Shown: positions 45,374 to 55,664, counted from the first letter of the stretch. The stretch is DNA of 59,904 nt from Pseudomonas sp. GM49 (GCF_000282355.1 NZ_AKJL01000192.1:1-59904), one strand, 5' to 3'. The notes: generated by a model not told the origin, from the sequence alone. Numbers and translations are program-made.

Positions 45374-46603
45374 ATGGATTTCGCTTATTCGCCCAAGGTT
45401 CAGGAACTGCGTGAGCGCGTAACAGCGTTCATGGATACTTACGTTTATCCCGCCGAAGCCGTGTTCGAGCGTCAGGTCGCCGAGGGCGACCGCTGGCAGC
45501 CGACGGCGATCATGGAAGAACTCAAACTCAAGGCCAAGGCTGAAGGTCTGTGGAATTTGTTTCTGCCTGAGTCTGAGCTCGGTGCCGGTCTGACCAACCT
45601 CGAATACGCGCCGCTGGCGGAAATCATGGGCCGCTCGCTGTTGGGGCCGGAGCCTTTCAACTGCTCGGCACCGGACACCGGCAACATGGAGGTGCTGGTG
45701 CGTTACGCCAACGAAGAGCAGAAACAACGCTGGCTCGAGCCATTGCTGCGTGGCGAGATTCGCTCGGCATTCGCCATGACCGAACCGGATGTCGCGTCCT
45801 CCGACGCCACCAACATGGCCGCTCGTGCAGTGCGTGATGGCGATGAGTGGGTGATCAACGGCAAGAAGTGGTGGACCTCGGGCGCTTGCGACCCGCGCTG
45901 CAAAATCCTGGTTTTCATGGGGCTGAGCGATCCGGACGGGCCACGTCACGCCCAGCACTCGATGATTCTGGTGCCGGTGGACACCCCCGGAGTAAAAATC
46001 CTGCGTCCGCTGCCGGTGTTCGGCTACGACGACGCTCCCCACGGTCACGCCGAAGTGCTGTTCGAAAACGTCCGGGTACCGTACGAAAACGTCCTGCTGG
46101 GCGAAGGACGCGGCTTCGAAATCGCTCAAGGTCGCCTCGGCCCTGGCCGGATTCACCACTGCATGCGTTCGATCGGCATGGCCGAGCGTGCACTGGAACT
46201 GATGTGCAAGCGCTCGGTGAGCCGTACGGCATTCGGCAAGCCCCTGGCGCGCCTGGGCGGCAACGTCGACAAGATCGCCGATTCGCGGATGGAGATCGAC
46301 ATGGCACGCCTGCTGACACTGAAGGCGGCGTACATGATGGACACCGTTGGCAACAAAGTGGCCCGCAGCGAGATCGCGCAGATCAAGGTCGTCGCACCAA
46401 ACGTTGCGTTGCGGGTGATTGACCGGGCGATCCAGATCCATGGCGGGGCAGGGGTTTCCAACGATTTCCCGCTGGCCTACATGTACGCGATGCAGCGCAC
46501 CCTGCGCCTGGCCGACGGTCCGGACGAAGTGCACCGCGCGGCGATCGGTAAATTCGAGATCGGCAAATATGTGCCGAAAGAGATGATGCGTAGCGGGCAC
46601 TGA
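45374..46603 (+). CDS. Acyl-CoA dehydrogenase
   Basis: This 409-residue flavoenzyme of the acyl-CoA dehydrogenase family has [21 protein letters not shown] at the flavin site, [28 protein letters not shown] in the middle domain and [35 protein letters not shown] near the end. The C-terminal [10 protein letters not shown] form belongs to the ACAD10/11-like subgroup, which often acts on long-chain or unusual acyl-CoAs. ATG 45374 follows GAAGG; a frame from 45332 is longer by 14 residues. No ETF or phosphotransferase gene is adjacent, so the specific substrate cannot be read. Confidence 0.92.
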   Translation: MDFAYSPKVQELRERVTAFMDTYVYPAEAVFERQVAEGDRWQPTAIMEELKLKAKAEGLWNLFLPESELGAGLTNLEYAPLAEIMGRSLLGPEPFNCSAPDTGNMEVLVRYANEEQKQRWLEPLLRGEIRSAFAMTEPDVASSDATNMAARAVRDGDEWVINGKKWWTSGACDPRCKILVFMGLSDPDGPRHAQHSMILVPVDTPGVKILRPLPVFGYDDAPHGHAEVLFENVRVPYENVLLGEGRGFEIAQGRLGPGRIHHCMRSIGMAERALELMCKRSVSRTAFGKPLARLGGNVDKIADSRMEIDMARLLTLKAAYMMDTVGNKVARSEIAQIKVVAPNVALRVIDRAIQIHGGAGVSNDFPLAYMYAMQRTLRLADGPDEVHRAAIGKFEIGKYVPKEMMRSGH

Positions 46604-46635
46604 CACCGCAGAGACTGTGTGAACAGTGAGCTTTC

Positions 46636-46767
46636 GTGGCGAGGGGGCTTGCCCCCGTTGGACTGCGAAGCGGGCCTAAAACCATCCACCGTGTTTGCTC
46701 TGAAGCAACGCGGTGGATGGTTCACGACTGCTGCGCAGCCGAGCGGGGGCAAGCCCCCTCGCCACAG
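46636..46767. repeat. Second-type REP pair
   Basis: GTGGCGAGGGGGCTTGCCCC (46636) and its complement (46748-46767) enclose a further inverted repeat (CCATCCACCG ... CGGTGGATGG). This palindrome family differs from the GGAGCGAGCTTGCTCGC type that dominates the window. Confidence 0.9.
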
Positions 46768-46799
46768 TAAGCTCTCAGCCACATTGTTCGGCGCTCAAT

Positions 46800-48140
46800 T
46801 CAATACACCCAAACCTCAACCCGCCGATTCTTGATCCGCCCTTCATCGGCGCTATTGGCCGCCACCGGCATTTCGGCACCGAATCCTCGAATTTCGCGAA
46901 ACACTACGCCGCTCTTCACCAGCTCCCGCCGCACCGCCATGGCCCGCAGTTTCGACAACAGATCGGCGCGCGCCGGGTCGCTCTTGGCATCGCCAAACCC
47001 CACCAGCGTGACCTGTCCTTCGGTTTTACCGTGCTGCTTCATATAGTCGAGCACCCGCCGCAAGTCTTGTCGGGCCTTGTTGTCCAGGCTGGCGCTGCCT
47101 TCCTCGAAGCGGAAGTTCACCGACAGCCGTTGAGCATGTCGGCTCAGCGCCTGATAACCCTCGGGCATCAACGCATTGGGGGTAACGGCCATGGCCTGGA
47201 CGGTTTGGGCAATAAAACCGTTGGCGGCCACAATGGCCTGACCGTTGTTGCTTTGGGCAAAGGCTACCAACGCATCGGCCCAGGGATTTTTTCCGTTGGG
47301 TGGCAGGTAGAAGAACAATCGACGGGACAGCGGATAGTCTTCCGTGGCAATCAGGCTGTTGAGCGGCAGCATGGCTTGCGATTGACCGTCGACAATGGCC
47401 ACGGCCTTGGCCTGGCGCACGTAGGGCAAACCGATAAAACCGACGCCTTGCGGGTCTGCACTGACCGCATCGGACAGTTGTTCACTGGACTCGAAGCGTT
47501 TCGCCGTGCTGCCAAGGGTTTTCCCTCGGCCACTGAGGACCAGTTCCTTGAAAGTATCGTAGGTCCCGGACTGATCATCCCGCGCATACAGATGAATCGG
47601 CCCGCCGCGGCCACCGACGTCTTCCCAGTTTTTCACCTCGCCACTGAAGATGCGCGCCAGTTGCACGGTGTCGAGTTGGTTCAGCGGATTGTCCGGATGA
47701 AGGATGATCGCCAGGCCATCGATGGCAATGACCTGTTCGGCGCCTGGGCTTTTCAGGTCACCGAGGGATTGGAGGCTGGTCAGTTCGCTGTCCTTGATCG
47801 GGCGCGACGAGGCGGCAAGATCGGCGCTGGCGGCTTTGAGCGCATTGAAACCGGTGCTGGAACCATGGGCTGTCAGCTCCACCACGACCCGACGGCCCTG
47901 AACGGTTTCGCCGACAATGCGCAGTTCGTTGGCAGTGTCCGGTGTTTCGCGGTGAATCTTGCGCAGACCCTGTTCGCTCAGCAGGCCCTCGACCAGCGCC
48001 GGCCCCAATGCCGCGCCGATGGTGTTGGAACCCTGAATGCGCAGCACCGGGCCGTGTTCGGGTGTCGGTAATCCACCGGCCGAAGCCACCTGCGGCAAGC
48101 CCATGCACAGCATCAACAGGAACAGCACGCGCAGCATCAT
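46800..48140 (-). CDS. PstS-like phosphate-binding domain fused to an OmpA peptidoglycan-binding domain
   Basis: This 446-residue exported protein has a signal peptide ending VASA (about residue 21). Residues 30-300 form a PstS-type binding protein, with the oxyanion-contacting elements RIQGSNTIG, AHGSSTGF and ARDDQSGTYDTF all kept. Residues 330-446 form an OmpA-like domain with VTLVGFGDAKSD, DLLSKLRAMAVRRELVKSG and RIKNRRVEVWVY, which binds diaminopimelate in peptidoglycan. It thus looks like a phosphate-type sensor or scavenger tethered to the cell wall rather than part of an importer. No pst genes are nearby. Two adjacent ATGs exist; the first is used. Confidence 0.88.
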   Translation of the reverse strand: MMLRVLFLLMLCMGLPQVASAGGLPTPEHGPVLRIQGSNTIGAALGPALVEGLLSEQGLRKIHRETPDTANELRIVGETVQGRRVVVELTAHGSSTGFNALKAASADLAASSRPIKDSELTSLQSLGDLKSPGAEQVIAIDGLAIILHPDNPLNQLDTVQLARIFSGEVKNWEDVGGRGGPIHLYARDDQSGTYDTFKELVLSGRGKTLGSTAKRFESSEQLSDAVSADPQGVGFIGLPYVRQAKAVAIVDGQSQAMLPLNSLIATEDYPLSRRLFFYLPPNGKNPWADALVAFAQSNNGQAIVAANGFIAQTVQAMAVTPNALMPEGYQALSRHAQRLSVNFRFEEGSASLDNKARQDLRRVLDYMKQHGKTEGQVTLVGFGDAKSDPARADLLSKLRAMAVRRELVKSGVVFREIRGFGAEMPVAANSADEGRIKNRRVEVWVY

Positions 48141-48215
48141 GCCGGCACCTTACATAGCCAAAGGAGGTGTCGGGAGATTAAGTCAGTAAGGTTTCCGAAA
48201 AATGACACTTTTCTA

Positions 48216-48308
48216 ATGTGGGAGCGGGCTTGCTCGCGAATGCGGTGTTTCAGTCAATACATGTGTCGACTGATCCGACGCTTTCGCGAGCAAGCCCGCT
48301 CCCACATT
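48216..48308. repeat. REPIN
   Basis: ATGTGGGAGCGGGCTTGCTC and its inverted copy lie between the start of the PstS-OmpA gene and the end of xthA. Confidence 0.9.
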
Positions 48309-48329
48309 GGTGTTGCGTACGTCTCGGGA

Positions 48330-49142
48330 TCAGCTCAACTCAAGCCAGATCGGCGCATGGTCCGAAGGTTTTTCCATGCCGCGCAGTTCGTAGTCCACCC
48401 CCGCGGCCTTCACCCGCGGCAGCAAGCCGTGGGAGGCGAGGATCAGGTCGATGCGCAGGCCACGTTTGGGTTCGTCTTCGAAACCACGACTGCGGTAGTC
48501 GAACCAGCTGAAGGTGTCGGTCACGTCCGGGTTCAGGTGACGGAAACTGTCCACCAGGCCCCAGTTCTTCAAGCGGGCCATCCACTCGCGCTCTTCCGGC
48601 AGGAAGCTGCATTTGCCGGTTTTCAGCCAGCGCTTCATGTTGTCCGGACCTATGCCGATATCGCAGTCTTCCGGGGAAATGTTCACATCGCCCATCACCA
48701 CCAGTGGCTGGTCGTTCTTGAACTGGCTTTCCAGCAGTTGCTGCAAATCGCTGTAGAAGCGTTCCTTGGCCGGGAATTTGGTCGGGTGGTCGCGGCTTTC
48801 GCCCTGGGGGAAATAGCCGTTCATAATGGTCACCGGCACGCCGTTGGCATCGGCGAAGGTGCCCCAGATGAAACGTCGCTGGGCATCTTCTTCGTCTGTG
48901 GCGAAACCTTTATGCAAGGCCAGCGGCTCCTGGCGCGAGAGCAGGGCGACGCCGTAGTGACCTTTTTGCCCGTGGAAATACACGTGGTAGCCCAGTGCTC
49001 TGACTTCATCGAGAGGAAACTGGTCGTCGTGGACCTTGGTTTCCTGCAAGCCGATCACATCGGGTTGGTGCTTTTCGATCAGCGCCGCCAGCTGATGGGG
49101 ACGGGCGCGCAGCCCGTTGATGTTGAAGGAGACGATCTTCAT
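48330..49142 (-). CDS. xthA: Exodeoxyribonuclease III XthA
   Basis: XthA is the AP endonuclease and 3'-5' exonuclease of base-excision repair. The 270-residue protein matches the family length. Motifs are [18 protein letters not shown], the metal-binding glutamate in [10 protein letters not shown] (E34), [43 protein letters not shown] and the catalytic histidine in [14 protein letters not shown] 49142 gives the standard N-terminus; a frame from 49181 adds 13 residues. It stands alone between REP elements. Confidence 0.96.
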   Translation of the reverse strand: MKIVSFNINGLRARPHQLAALIEKHQPDVIGLQETKVHDDQFPLDEVRALGYHVYFHGQKGHYGVALLSRQEPLALHKGFATDEEDAQRRFIWGTFADANGVPVTIMNGYFPQGESRDHPTKFPAKERFYSDLQQLLESQFKNDQPLVVMGDVNISPEDCDIGIGPDNMKRWLKTGKCSFLPEEREWMARLKNWGLVDSFRHLNPDVTDTFSWFDYRSRGFEDEPKRGLRIDLILASHGLLPRVKAAGVDYELRGMEKPSDHAPIWLELS

Positions 49143-49452
49143 GGTCGGCAGTCCTGGCAAAAGGGCGATGCTAGCTGACATGTGGGAATCGGGCCAGTGT
49201 GGGGTGAGATGATTCGGTTTTGCCAGTCAGTCTTGTGTGGGCAGTGATGGCATCATCGTCGGAACGCCGCCCGGAGCAAGCTCGCTCCCACAAAAGCAAA
49301 GGCAGGCGCATAACCTGGGGGAGCGAGCTTGCTCGCGAAGGCGATTTCATTGCCTACACTGATTGCGAATCTGTAAGGAACTGTGTCAGCGCCGATCAGC
49401 TCGCAACAACAAGAGCGCAGCCACCCGAGCTGTGCCGGGGAGATCAACCGTC
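49143..49452. other. Divergent intergenic region of 310 bases
   Basis: It contains a REPIN at 49271-49340 and the promoters of xthA and the GNAT gene, but I see no additional gene. Confidence 0.6.
49271..49340. repeat. REPIN (compact)
   Basis: CCGGAGCAAGCTCGCTCCCA and the inverted GGGGAGCGAGCTTGCTCGCG are about 30 bases apart. Confidence 0.88.
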
Positions 49453-50103
49453 ATGCCCGAAACCTCGACCGCCATCGCCGATATTCACATGCTCGACAGC
49501 GGCTACGCCCTTGAGGCGCGCTCACTGCTGTATCAGGCTTATCGACACGAGCCGACCTTCGGCTATTTGTTCGAAGCCGAGCGTCCCGGTTACGAACAAC
49601 GGGTTCGCGCCACTGTGCGCGAACTGGTGACCCAGCATTTTCTCCAGGACCTGCCTGCCATCGGCCTGCTGGTCAACGACCGCCTGATCGGCATCGCCCT
49701 GATCGCGCCGCCGCAACGTCGTCTTGGCATCACCGAAAGTTGGGCCTGGCGCCTGCGCATGGTGCTCAGTACGGGATTTCGCTGCACCCGTCGCTACCTT
49801 GAATATCACGCCGCCGTGGAGGCCTGCGTGCCGAACGACTCGGTGCACGTCCTGCCATTGCTGGGGGTTCATCCGCAGTTCCAGGGCAAACATTTCGGCG
49901 AGCAACTGTTGCAAGCCGTGCACAACTGGTGCGCCGTGGATGAAAACTCACAGGGTGTGATCCTCGATACCGGGAATCCTCGCTATCTGGAGTTCTATAA
50001 GCGTCAGGGCTATGAGGAGATCGGTGAAGTTGCCGTAGGACCGATTCGCGAGCACGTGTTTTTTCACCCCAATCCCCAGGTGTTGCACACGGCAACGGCC
50101 TGA
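49453..50103 (+). CDS. GNAT-family N-acetyltransferase
   Basis: This 216-residue protein has the acetyl-CoA-binding motif of the GNAT fold in HVLPLLGVHPQFQGKHFGEQLLQAV (about 136-160; the Q/R-x-x-G-x-G/A position reads QGKHFG). A C-terminal LDTGNPRYLEFYKRQGYEEIGEV is typical of the last strands. The substrate cannot be inferred. ATG 49453 is preceded by GGGGAG; an upstream in-frame start at 49363 lacks this. It ends 65 bases before tamA. Confidence 0.85.
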   Translation: MPETSTAIADIHMLDSGYALEARSLLYQAYRHEPTFGYLFEAERPGYEQRVRATVRELVTQHFLQDLPAIGLLVNDRLIGIALIAPPQRRLGITESWAWRLRMVLSTGFRCTRRYLEYHAAVEACVPNDSVHVLPLLGVHPQFQGKHFGEQLLQAVHNWCAVDENSQGVILDTGNPRYLEFYKRQGYEEIGEVAVGPIREHVFFHPNPQVLHTATA

Positions 50104-50151
50104 ATGGCGAACTTTCCTTGCGTGCCAGGCTCTATCACGCTCTCAAGCTCG

Positions 50152-50160
50152 TGATAGCAT
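50152..50160 (+). promoter_or_regulatory. Extended -10 promoter of tamA
   Basis: TGATAGCAT lies eight bases before the tamA ATG. Transcription would start at or within a base or two of the ATG, which predicts a leaderless or nearly leaderless message. The following CCGCGCC repeats the context seen after the promoter at 32861. Confidence 0.5.
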
Positions 50161-50168
50161 CCGCGCCT

Positions 50169-51896
50169 ATGAAGTTTCCAGGAAGAATTACCAGCGGTGC
50201 GCTGATGCTGATGACCAGCTGCGCAGCGCTGGCACAAAGTGAATTGGATGTACGGATCAAACCGTCCAATGATGAGCTGAAGGCCAATATAGAAGGCTAT
50301 ATCGGCAGCCTCGGCGATCGTGACGAGCAGGCCTTGCTGCGCTTCAGCCGTGGCGCCGAAGAACAGGCGCGCAAGGCGGCCCAGGCCTTGGGTTATTACC
50401 AGCCGCACATCGACAGCGAGGTGAAGGGGGGCAAGGCCCCGCGCCTGGTGCTGACGGTCGACCCCGGTGAGCCGGTGCATTTGCGCAACGTCACGGTGCG
50501 TGTCGACGGCCCGGCAGCCGCCCTCAAATCCTTTCGAGTTCCCAAAAGCGACGCGCTCAAGCCCGGCGCGGTGCTCAATCATGGGCATTACGAGGATGCG
50601 AAGCGCCTGATCCAGAATCAGGCTTCGCGTTATGGCTTTTTCAGCGGCCACTTCACTCGTTCAAAATTGTCGGTCGACCCGCGTGCCGGCGTCGCCGATA
50701 TCGAACTGATCTATGAAAGTGGTCCGCGTTACACCTTGGGCAAAGTCAGTTTCGAGGGCGATACGCCGTTCGACGATGAGCTGCTGCAACGCATGGTGCC
50801 GTTCAAGGCCGGTGCGCCATATGACTCGGAACTGATCGCCGAACTCAATCAGAACCTGCAATCGAGCGGCTACTTCGAAGGTGTGCGGGTGGACGCGGCG
50901 CCGACGGCATCCAGGGACGATGCGATCCCGGTGGACGTCAAACTCGAAACCCGCAAGCCGCGGACCATGGGCCTGGGCCTGGGTTTCTCCACCGACGTCG
51001 GCCCACGGGCCAAGGCCAACTGGACCCGGCACTGGGTCAACGCGCAGGGGCACAGTTACGGCTGGGAGACCGAAGTCTCGGCGCCTCGGCAAAACGTCGG
51101 GCTGTTCTACGACATTCCGCTGGACCCACCGCTGACCGACAAACTGCGTTTTGCCGGCGGCTATCAGAATGAAGACATCGCCGGCACCGACACCCACAGC
51201 AAGTTGCTGACCCTCGGCCCCGAATGGCACAGCAAGTTGCCCAGTGGCTGGCAGCGGGTGGTGTCGCTCAAGTGGCAGCGCGAGGATTATCAGCTCGGCG
51301 ACGACTCGGGACTCAGTAATCTGCTGATGCCCGGTGTGAACTACTCGTACCTGAAAAGTGACAACCGCATCGACCCGCACAACGGCTATCGGCTGCAATT
51401 CGAATCCAAAGTGGCCAAGGAGGGTTTGGGTTCCGACAGCAACCTGGTCTACGGCACGGCATTGGTCAAAGGCCTGACCACGGTGTTCGACAACCACCGC
51501 TTCCTCGGGCGCGTGCAGGTCGGCGGCAGTGCCACCAACGGCTTCAAATCGGTGCCGCCATCGTTGCGCTTCTTCGCCGGTGGCGATCAGAGCGTGCGCG
51601 GTTACGACTATCAGAGCCTGTCCCCGGAAAATTCCGACGGTGATCGCATCGGTGGTCGCTACATGGTCGCCGCCAGCGCGGAGTACCAGTATTCGATCGC
51701 CGAAAAATGGCGGGTCGCTACCTTTGTCGATCAGGGCAACTCTTTCAATACACTCGAACTGCCGAACCTCAAGACCGGGGTCGGTATCGGCGTGCGCTGG
51801 GTGTCACCGGTGGGGCCGATCCGCCTCGACCTGGCCCATGCGCTGGACGACGATGGCGGCATTCGACTGCACTTTTCCATGGGGCCCGAGCTGTGA
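50169..51896 (+). CDS. tamA: Translocation and assembly module outer-membrane protein TamA
   Basis: TamA is the BamA-like outer-membrane half of the TAM complex, which helps insert outer-membrane proteins and takes part in phospholipid transport with TamB. The 575-residue protein has a signal peptide (cut after ALA, about residue 22), POTRA domains (about 25-260) and a 16-strand barrel. The loop-6 motif is in the region RFFAGGDQSVRGYDYQSLSPE, and the closing strand signal is GGIRLHFSMGPEL. ATG 50169 gives a proper signal peptide; no Shine-Dalgarno sequence is present. Its stop overlaps the GTG start of tamB. Confidence 0.95.
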   Translation: MKFPGRITSGALMLMTSCAALAQSELDVRIKPSNDELKANIEGYIGSLGDRDEQALLRFSRGAEEQARKAAQALGYYQPHIDSEVKGGKAPRLVLTVDPGEPVHLRNVTVRVDGPAAALKSFRVPKSDALKPGAVLNHGHYEDAKRLIQNQASRYGFFSGHFTRSKLSVDPRAGVADIELIYESGPRYTLGKVSFEGDTPFDDELLQRMVPFKAGAPYDSELIAELNQNLQSSGYFEGVRVDAAPTASRDDAIPVDVKLETRKPRTMGLGLGFSTDVGPRAKANWTRHWVNAQGHSYGWETEVSAPRQNVGLFYDIPLDPPLTDKLRFAGGYQNEDIAGTDTHSKLLTLGPEWHSKLPSGWQRVVSLKWQREDYQLGDDSGLSNLLMPGVNYSYLKSDNRIDPHNGYRLQFESKVAKEGLGSDSNLVYGTALVKGLTTVFDNHRFLGRVQVGGSATNGFKSVPPSLRFFAGGDQSVRGYDYQSLSPENSDGDRIGGRYMVAASAEYQYSIAEKWRVATFVDQGNSFNTLELPNLKTGVGIGVRWVSPVGPIRLDLAHALDDDGGIRLHFSMGPEL

Positions 51897-54800
51897 AGCG
51901 TGGTTTGAAAGTAACGCTGTTGGCGATTCTGGCGCTGTTGATGCTGGTTGTCCTGACGCTGGTCACAGTGTTGGGCACGGCGACGGGCAGCCGCTGGGCG
52001 TTGGGGTTTGTGCCGGGTTTGACCCTGGAAAACTTCCAGGGCCGGCTGGGCGGGCAGTGGAGTGCCGACCGGGTGCTGTGGCAGCAGGACACCAGCCGGG
52101 TTGAACTGAACAAGGTGATTTTTGCCTGGTCGCCGATGTGCCTGACCCGCATGACCTTGTGCATCGAGCAATTGCAGGCCGATCAGGTCAGCCTGACGTT
52201 CCCGCCGGGTGCCGAAGAACCAGACAGCGGCCCGATCACGCTCCCGGAACTCAAGCTACCGTTGGCCATCGAGCTGGGAGAAATCAAGGTCGGCCGCCTG
52301 CTGTTCAACGGCAGCGAAGAACTCAAGGGGCTGCAACTGGCGGCGCACTGGACGGCGGCCGGTTTGAAGATCGACGCGATATCGTTACAGCGCGATGACC
52401 TGAGCCTGAACCTGTCCGGCCTGTTGCAACCAAGCGGTAATTGGCCGCTCAATGCCGAAGGTAAGCTGACTCTATTGTCGACGCCTGAACCCTTGGCGCT
52501 GGCGATGAAGATCGACGGCGACCTGCTGAAAACCCTGAATCTGAAGGCCGACAGCAGCGGCTACCTCAACGGGCAACTGACCGGCGAACTGCAACCGCTG
52601 GTGGAAAACCTGCCGGCCAAGCTGCGGATCACCGCCGACGGCTTCAAACCCGGTGCCGATCTGCCGGACACCCTGCAACTCAATCAACTGGAACTCACCG
52701 GTACGGGTGACCTGAAAAACGGCTATGCGCTACAAGGCAAAGCCACGTTGCCCGCAGAACAAGGGCCGGTCGCACTGGCGCTGCAAGGCAAGGTCGACGC
52801 CAAGGGCGCGCAGATCGCCGCACTGGACTTGACCGCCAACGACCAGCAAAGCCTCAAGCTCACCGGGCAGGTGGACTGGAGCAAAGGCCTGAGCGCCGAG
52901 GCGAAAATCGACTGGCTGGATTTCCCCTGGCACCGCCTCTATCCATTGATCGACGAGCCGGAAGTGGCGTTGCGCCGCTTCAACGGTGAGGTGTCCTATA
53001 CCGACGGCAAGTACCTCGGTCATTTCGACGCCGCACTGGATGGTCCGGCCGGGGCCTTCACCCTGGCCAGCCCTTTCGCGGGCGATCTGACGAAAATCTA
53101 CCTGCAACAGATTCAACTCCAGGCCGGGCAAGGCAAGGCCGAAGGGCACCTGAACCTGCAATTCGCCGACGGCATTGCCTGGGACACCGCGCTGGACCTG
53201 TCGGCGATCAACCCGGCGTACTGGGTCGCGGAGCTGCCGGGCACGCTGGCCGGGCCGTTGCGCAGCCAGGGCGAGATGAAGAATGAAACGCTCAGCCTCA
53301 ATGCCGACCTGGACCTCAAAGGCAAGCTGCGCGGTCAACCGGCAGTGATCCAGGCCAAGGCCGATGGGCGTGGTGAGCAATGGAACCTCAACGCCCTGCA
53401 AGTTCGCTTGGGCGACAACAGCATCAGCGGCAAAGGTAGCCTGCAACAGAAACTCGTTGGGCAGATCGATCTCAAGCTGCCGAGTCTGGCCCAACTCTGG
53501 CCACAACTGCGCGGTCAGCTCAATGGCCGCGTGGATGTCGCCGGCACGCTCAAGGCACCGCAAGGCAAGCTTGACCTGCAAGGCTCGCAACTGGCATTCC
53601 AGGACAATCGCCTGCAAAGCCTGAACCTGGACGCCACTCTGGACAGTGCGCAACGGGCGAAAATCGACCTCAAGGGCAGCGGCATCCGGGCGGGCGATAC
53701 TTCACTGGGCGCGCTGACCGCCAGTGGCCAGGGCGACATAAAAAACCAGAAACTGAGCCTCGACCTGCAAGGACCGAAGCTGAAACTGGCGCTGGGTCTG
53801 GACGGTGTGCTGGACCAAGGCAATTGGCGTGGCCGCCTGGCCAGCGGTGATATCCAGGCCGGTGGCCAGGACTGGAAGCTGCAAGGGCCGGCGAAACTCG
53901 AACGCCTGGCGGACGGCAAAATCAACTTCGGCGCCCACTGCTGGGCCTCCGGCCAGGCCAGCCTGTGCGGTGAGGACTCGCGCCTGATGCCCGAGCCAAA
54001 GCTGCGTTATCACCTCAAGCAATTCCCGATCGACAGCCTCGCCCAGTGGTTGCCGAAGGATTTCGCCTGGCAGGGTCGGCTCAATGCCGACCTGCAACTG
54101 GACCTGCCGGCCAATGGCCCGAACGGCCAGATCAGCGTCGATGCCGGCGGCGGCACGTTGCGCATCAAGGAAAAGGACCAGTGGCTGGATTTCCCGTACC
54201 AGACCCTGAAACTCACCAGCAAACTCACGCCCAAACGCATCGACACCGAGCTCAACTTCGTCGGTGGCAAACTCGGCGAACTGATGGTCCAGGCGCAGCT
54301 CAATCCCTTGCCGAAGAACAAACCGTTGAGCGGCTCGTTCCGTTTGAGCGGGCTGGACCTGTCGGTGGCGCGGCCATTCGTGCCGATGGTCGAGAAGCTG
54401 GCCGGGCGCTTGAATGGCAGTGGCACGATTTCCGGCGGGCTATTGGCGCCGCAGGTCAATGGCAGTCTGCAACTGAGTGACGGCATAGTGGCCGGACCGG
54501 AGTTGCCAATGGAGCTGCAAAACCTGCACGTACAGGCGCTCATCGCCGGTGAAAGCGTACAACTGAACGGCGGCTGGAATAGCGGCAAGGCCGGGCAGGG
54601 CAGCTTGAACGGTAACATCGCCTGGGGCCAGGCGTTGGTGGTGGACCTGGCGCTCAAAGGCTCGCAGTTGCCGGTCACCGTCGAGCCTTACGCCAAGCTT
54701 GAAGTGGCACCGGACCTGAAGATCTCGGTGCAGGGCGACGAGTTGGCCATCGCCGGTAAAGTGCTGGTGCCCAAGGGCGAAATCACCATTCGCGAGTTGC

Positions 54801-55564
54801 CGCCGTCGACGGTCAAGGTCTCCGATGACACGGTGATCGTCGGTCAGCAGACCGAGGAGGGCAAGCCGCCGCTGGCAATGAGGATGGACATCGAAGTGGT
54901 GGTCGGCGAGGACAAGCTGAGCTTCGCCGGCTTCGGCCTGACCGCGAATGTGCAGGGGCATGTGCACATCGGCGACAACATGGACACCCGTGGTGAACTA
55001 TGGCTCAACGACGGGCGTTATCGCGCCTACGGCCAGCGGCTTTCGGTGCGCCGGGCTCGCTTGCTGTTTGCCGGCCCCATCGATCAGCCGTACCTGGACA
55101 TCGAAGCCATTCGCAAGACCGACGACATCATCGCCGGCATCCGCCTGAGTGGCAGCGCCGAGCAGCCGACCACGCAGATCTTCTCCGAACCGGCCATGAG
55201 CCAGGAGCAGGCCCTGTCCTATCTGGTGCTCGGGCGTCCGCTGAGCAGCAATGGCGAAGACAACAACATGCTCGCCCAGGCTGCCCTCGGTCTGGGCTTG
55301 ATGGGCAGCTCCGGGGTCACCAGCGGTCTGGCCAAGAACCTGGGCATCCAGGACTTCCAGCTCGACACCCAGGGCAGCGGGACTGCCACCAGTGTGGTGG
55401 CCAGCGGCAACCTCTCCGAGAAGCTCAGCCTGCGCTATGGCGTTGGCGTGTTCGAACCGGCCAACACCATTGCCTTGCGCTACAAGCTGAGCAAAAAGGT
55501 CTACCTCGAAGCCGCTGGCGGCGTGGCCAGTTCGCTGGACATCTTCTATAAGCGGGATTTCTAG
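51893..55564 (+). CDS. tamB: Translocation and assembly module inner-membrane protein TamB
   Basis: TamB is a long bridge anchored in the inner membrane by one helix (residues 7-27). It spans the periplasm as a beta-taco groove to reach TamA and probably carries phospholipids. The 1223-residue length is normal. Repetitive beta-strand sequence fills residues 60-1000, and the conserved DUF490 end includes LAIAGKVLVPKGEITIRELPPSTVKVSDD, GELWLNDGRYRAYGQRLSVRRARLLFAGPIDQPYLDIEAIR, and a final ASSLDIFYKRDF. The GTG start at 51893 overlaps the tamA stop (GTGA), coupling their translation. Confidence 0.95.
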   Translation: MKRGLKVTLLAILALLMLVVLTLVTVLGTATGSRWALGFVPGLTLENFQGRLGGQWSADRVLWQQDTSRVELNKVIFAWSPMCLTRMTLCIEQLQADQVSLTFPPGAEEPDSGPITLPELKLPLAIELGEIKVGRLLFNGSEELKGLQLAAHWTAAGLKIDAISLQRDDLSLNLSGLLQPSGNWPLNAEGKLTLLSTPEPLALAMKIDGDLLKTLNLKADSSGYLNGQLTGELQPLVENLPAKLRITADGFKPGADLPDTLQLNQLELTGTGDLKNGYALQGKATLPAEQGPVALALQGKVDAKGAQIAALDLTANDQQSLKLTGQVDWSKGLSAEAKIDWLDFPWHRLYPLIDEPEVALRRFNGEVSYTDGKYLGHFDAALDGPAGAFTLASPFAGDLTKIYLQQIQLQAGQGKAEGHLNLQFADGIAWDTALDLSAINPAYWVAELPGTLAGPLRSQGEMKNETLSLNADLDLKGKLRGQPAVIQAKADGRGEQWNLNALQVRLGDNSISGKGSLQQKLVGQIDLKLPSLAQLWPQLRGQLNGRVDVAGTLKAPQGKLDLQGSQLAFQDNRLQSLNLDATLDSAQRAKIDLKGSGIRAGDTSLGALTASGQGDIKNQKLSLDLQGPKLKLALGLDGVLDQGNWRGRLASGDIQAGGQDWKLQGPAKLERLADGKINFGAHCWASGQASLCGEDSRLMPEPKLRYHLKQFPIDSLAQWLPKDFAWQGRLNADLQLDLPANGPNGQISVDAGGGTLRIKEKDQWLDFPYQTLKLTSKLTPKRIDTELNFVGGKLGELMVQAQLNPLPKNKPLSGSFRLSGLDLSVARPFVPMVEKLAGRLNGSGTISGGLLAPQVNGSLQLSDGIVAGPELPMELQNLHVQALIAGESVQLNGGWNSGKAGQGSLNGNIAWGQALVVDLALKGSQLPVTVEPYAKLEVAPDLKISVQGDELAIAGKVLVPKGEITIRELPPSTVKVSDDTVIVGQQTEEGKPPLAMRMDIEVVVGEDKLSFAGFGLTANVQGHVHIGDNMDTRGELWLNDGRYRAYGQRLSVRRARLLFAGPIDQPYLDIEAIRKTDDIIAGIRLSGSAEQPTTQIFSEPAMSQEQALSYLVLGRPLSSNGEDNNMLAQAALGLGLMGSSGVTSGLAKNLGIQDFQLDTQGSGTATSVVASGNLSEKLSLRYGVGVFEPANTIALRYKLSKKVYLEAAGGVASSLDIFYKRDF

Positions 55565-55598
55565 GCCCGCATTTCCTACAAAAGACCGAGTCGCCCCA

Positions 55599-55664
55599 TT
55601 CGCGAGCAAGCCCGCTCCCACAAGGTCCAGTGCGATCCCTGTGGGAGCGGGCTTGCTCGCGAAG
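55599..55664. repeat. REPIN (compact)
   Basis: CGCGAGCAAGCCCGCTCCCA and the inverted copy lie about 20 bases apart after tamB. Confidence 0.9.
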
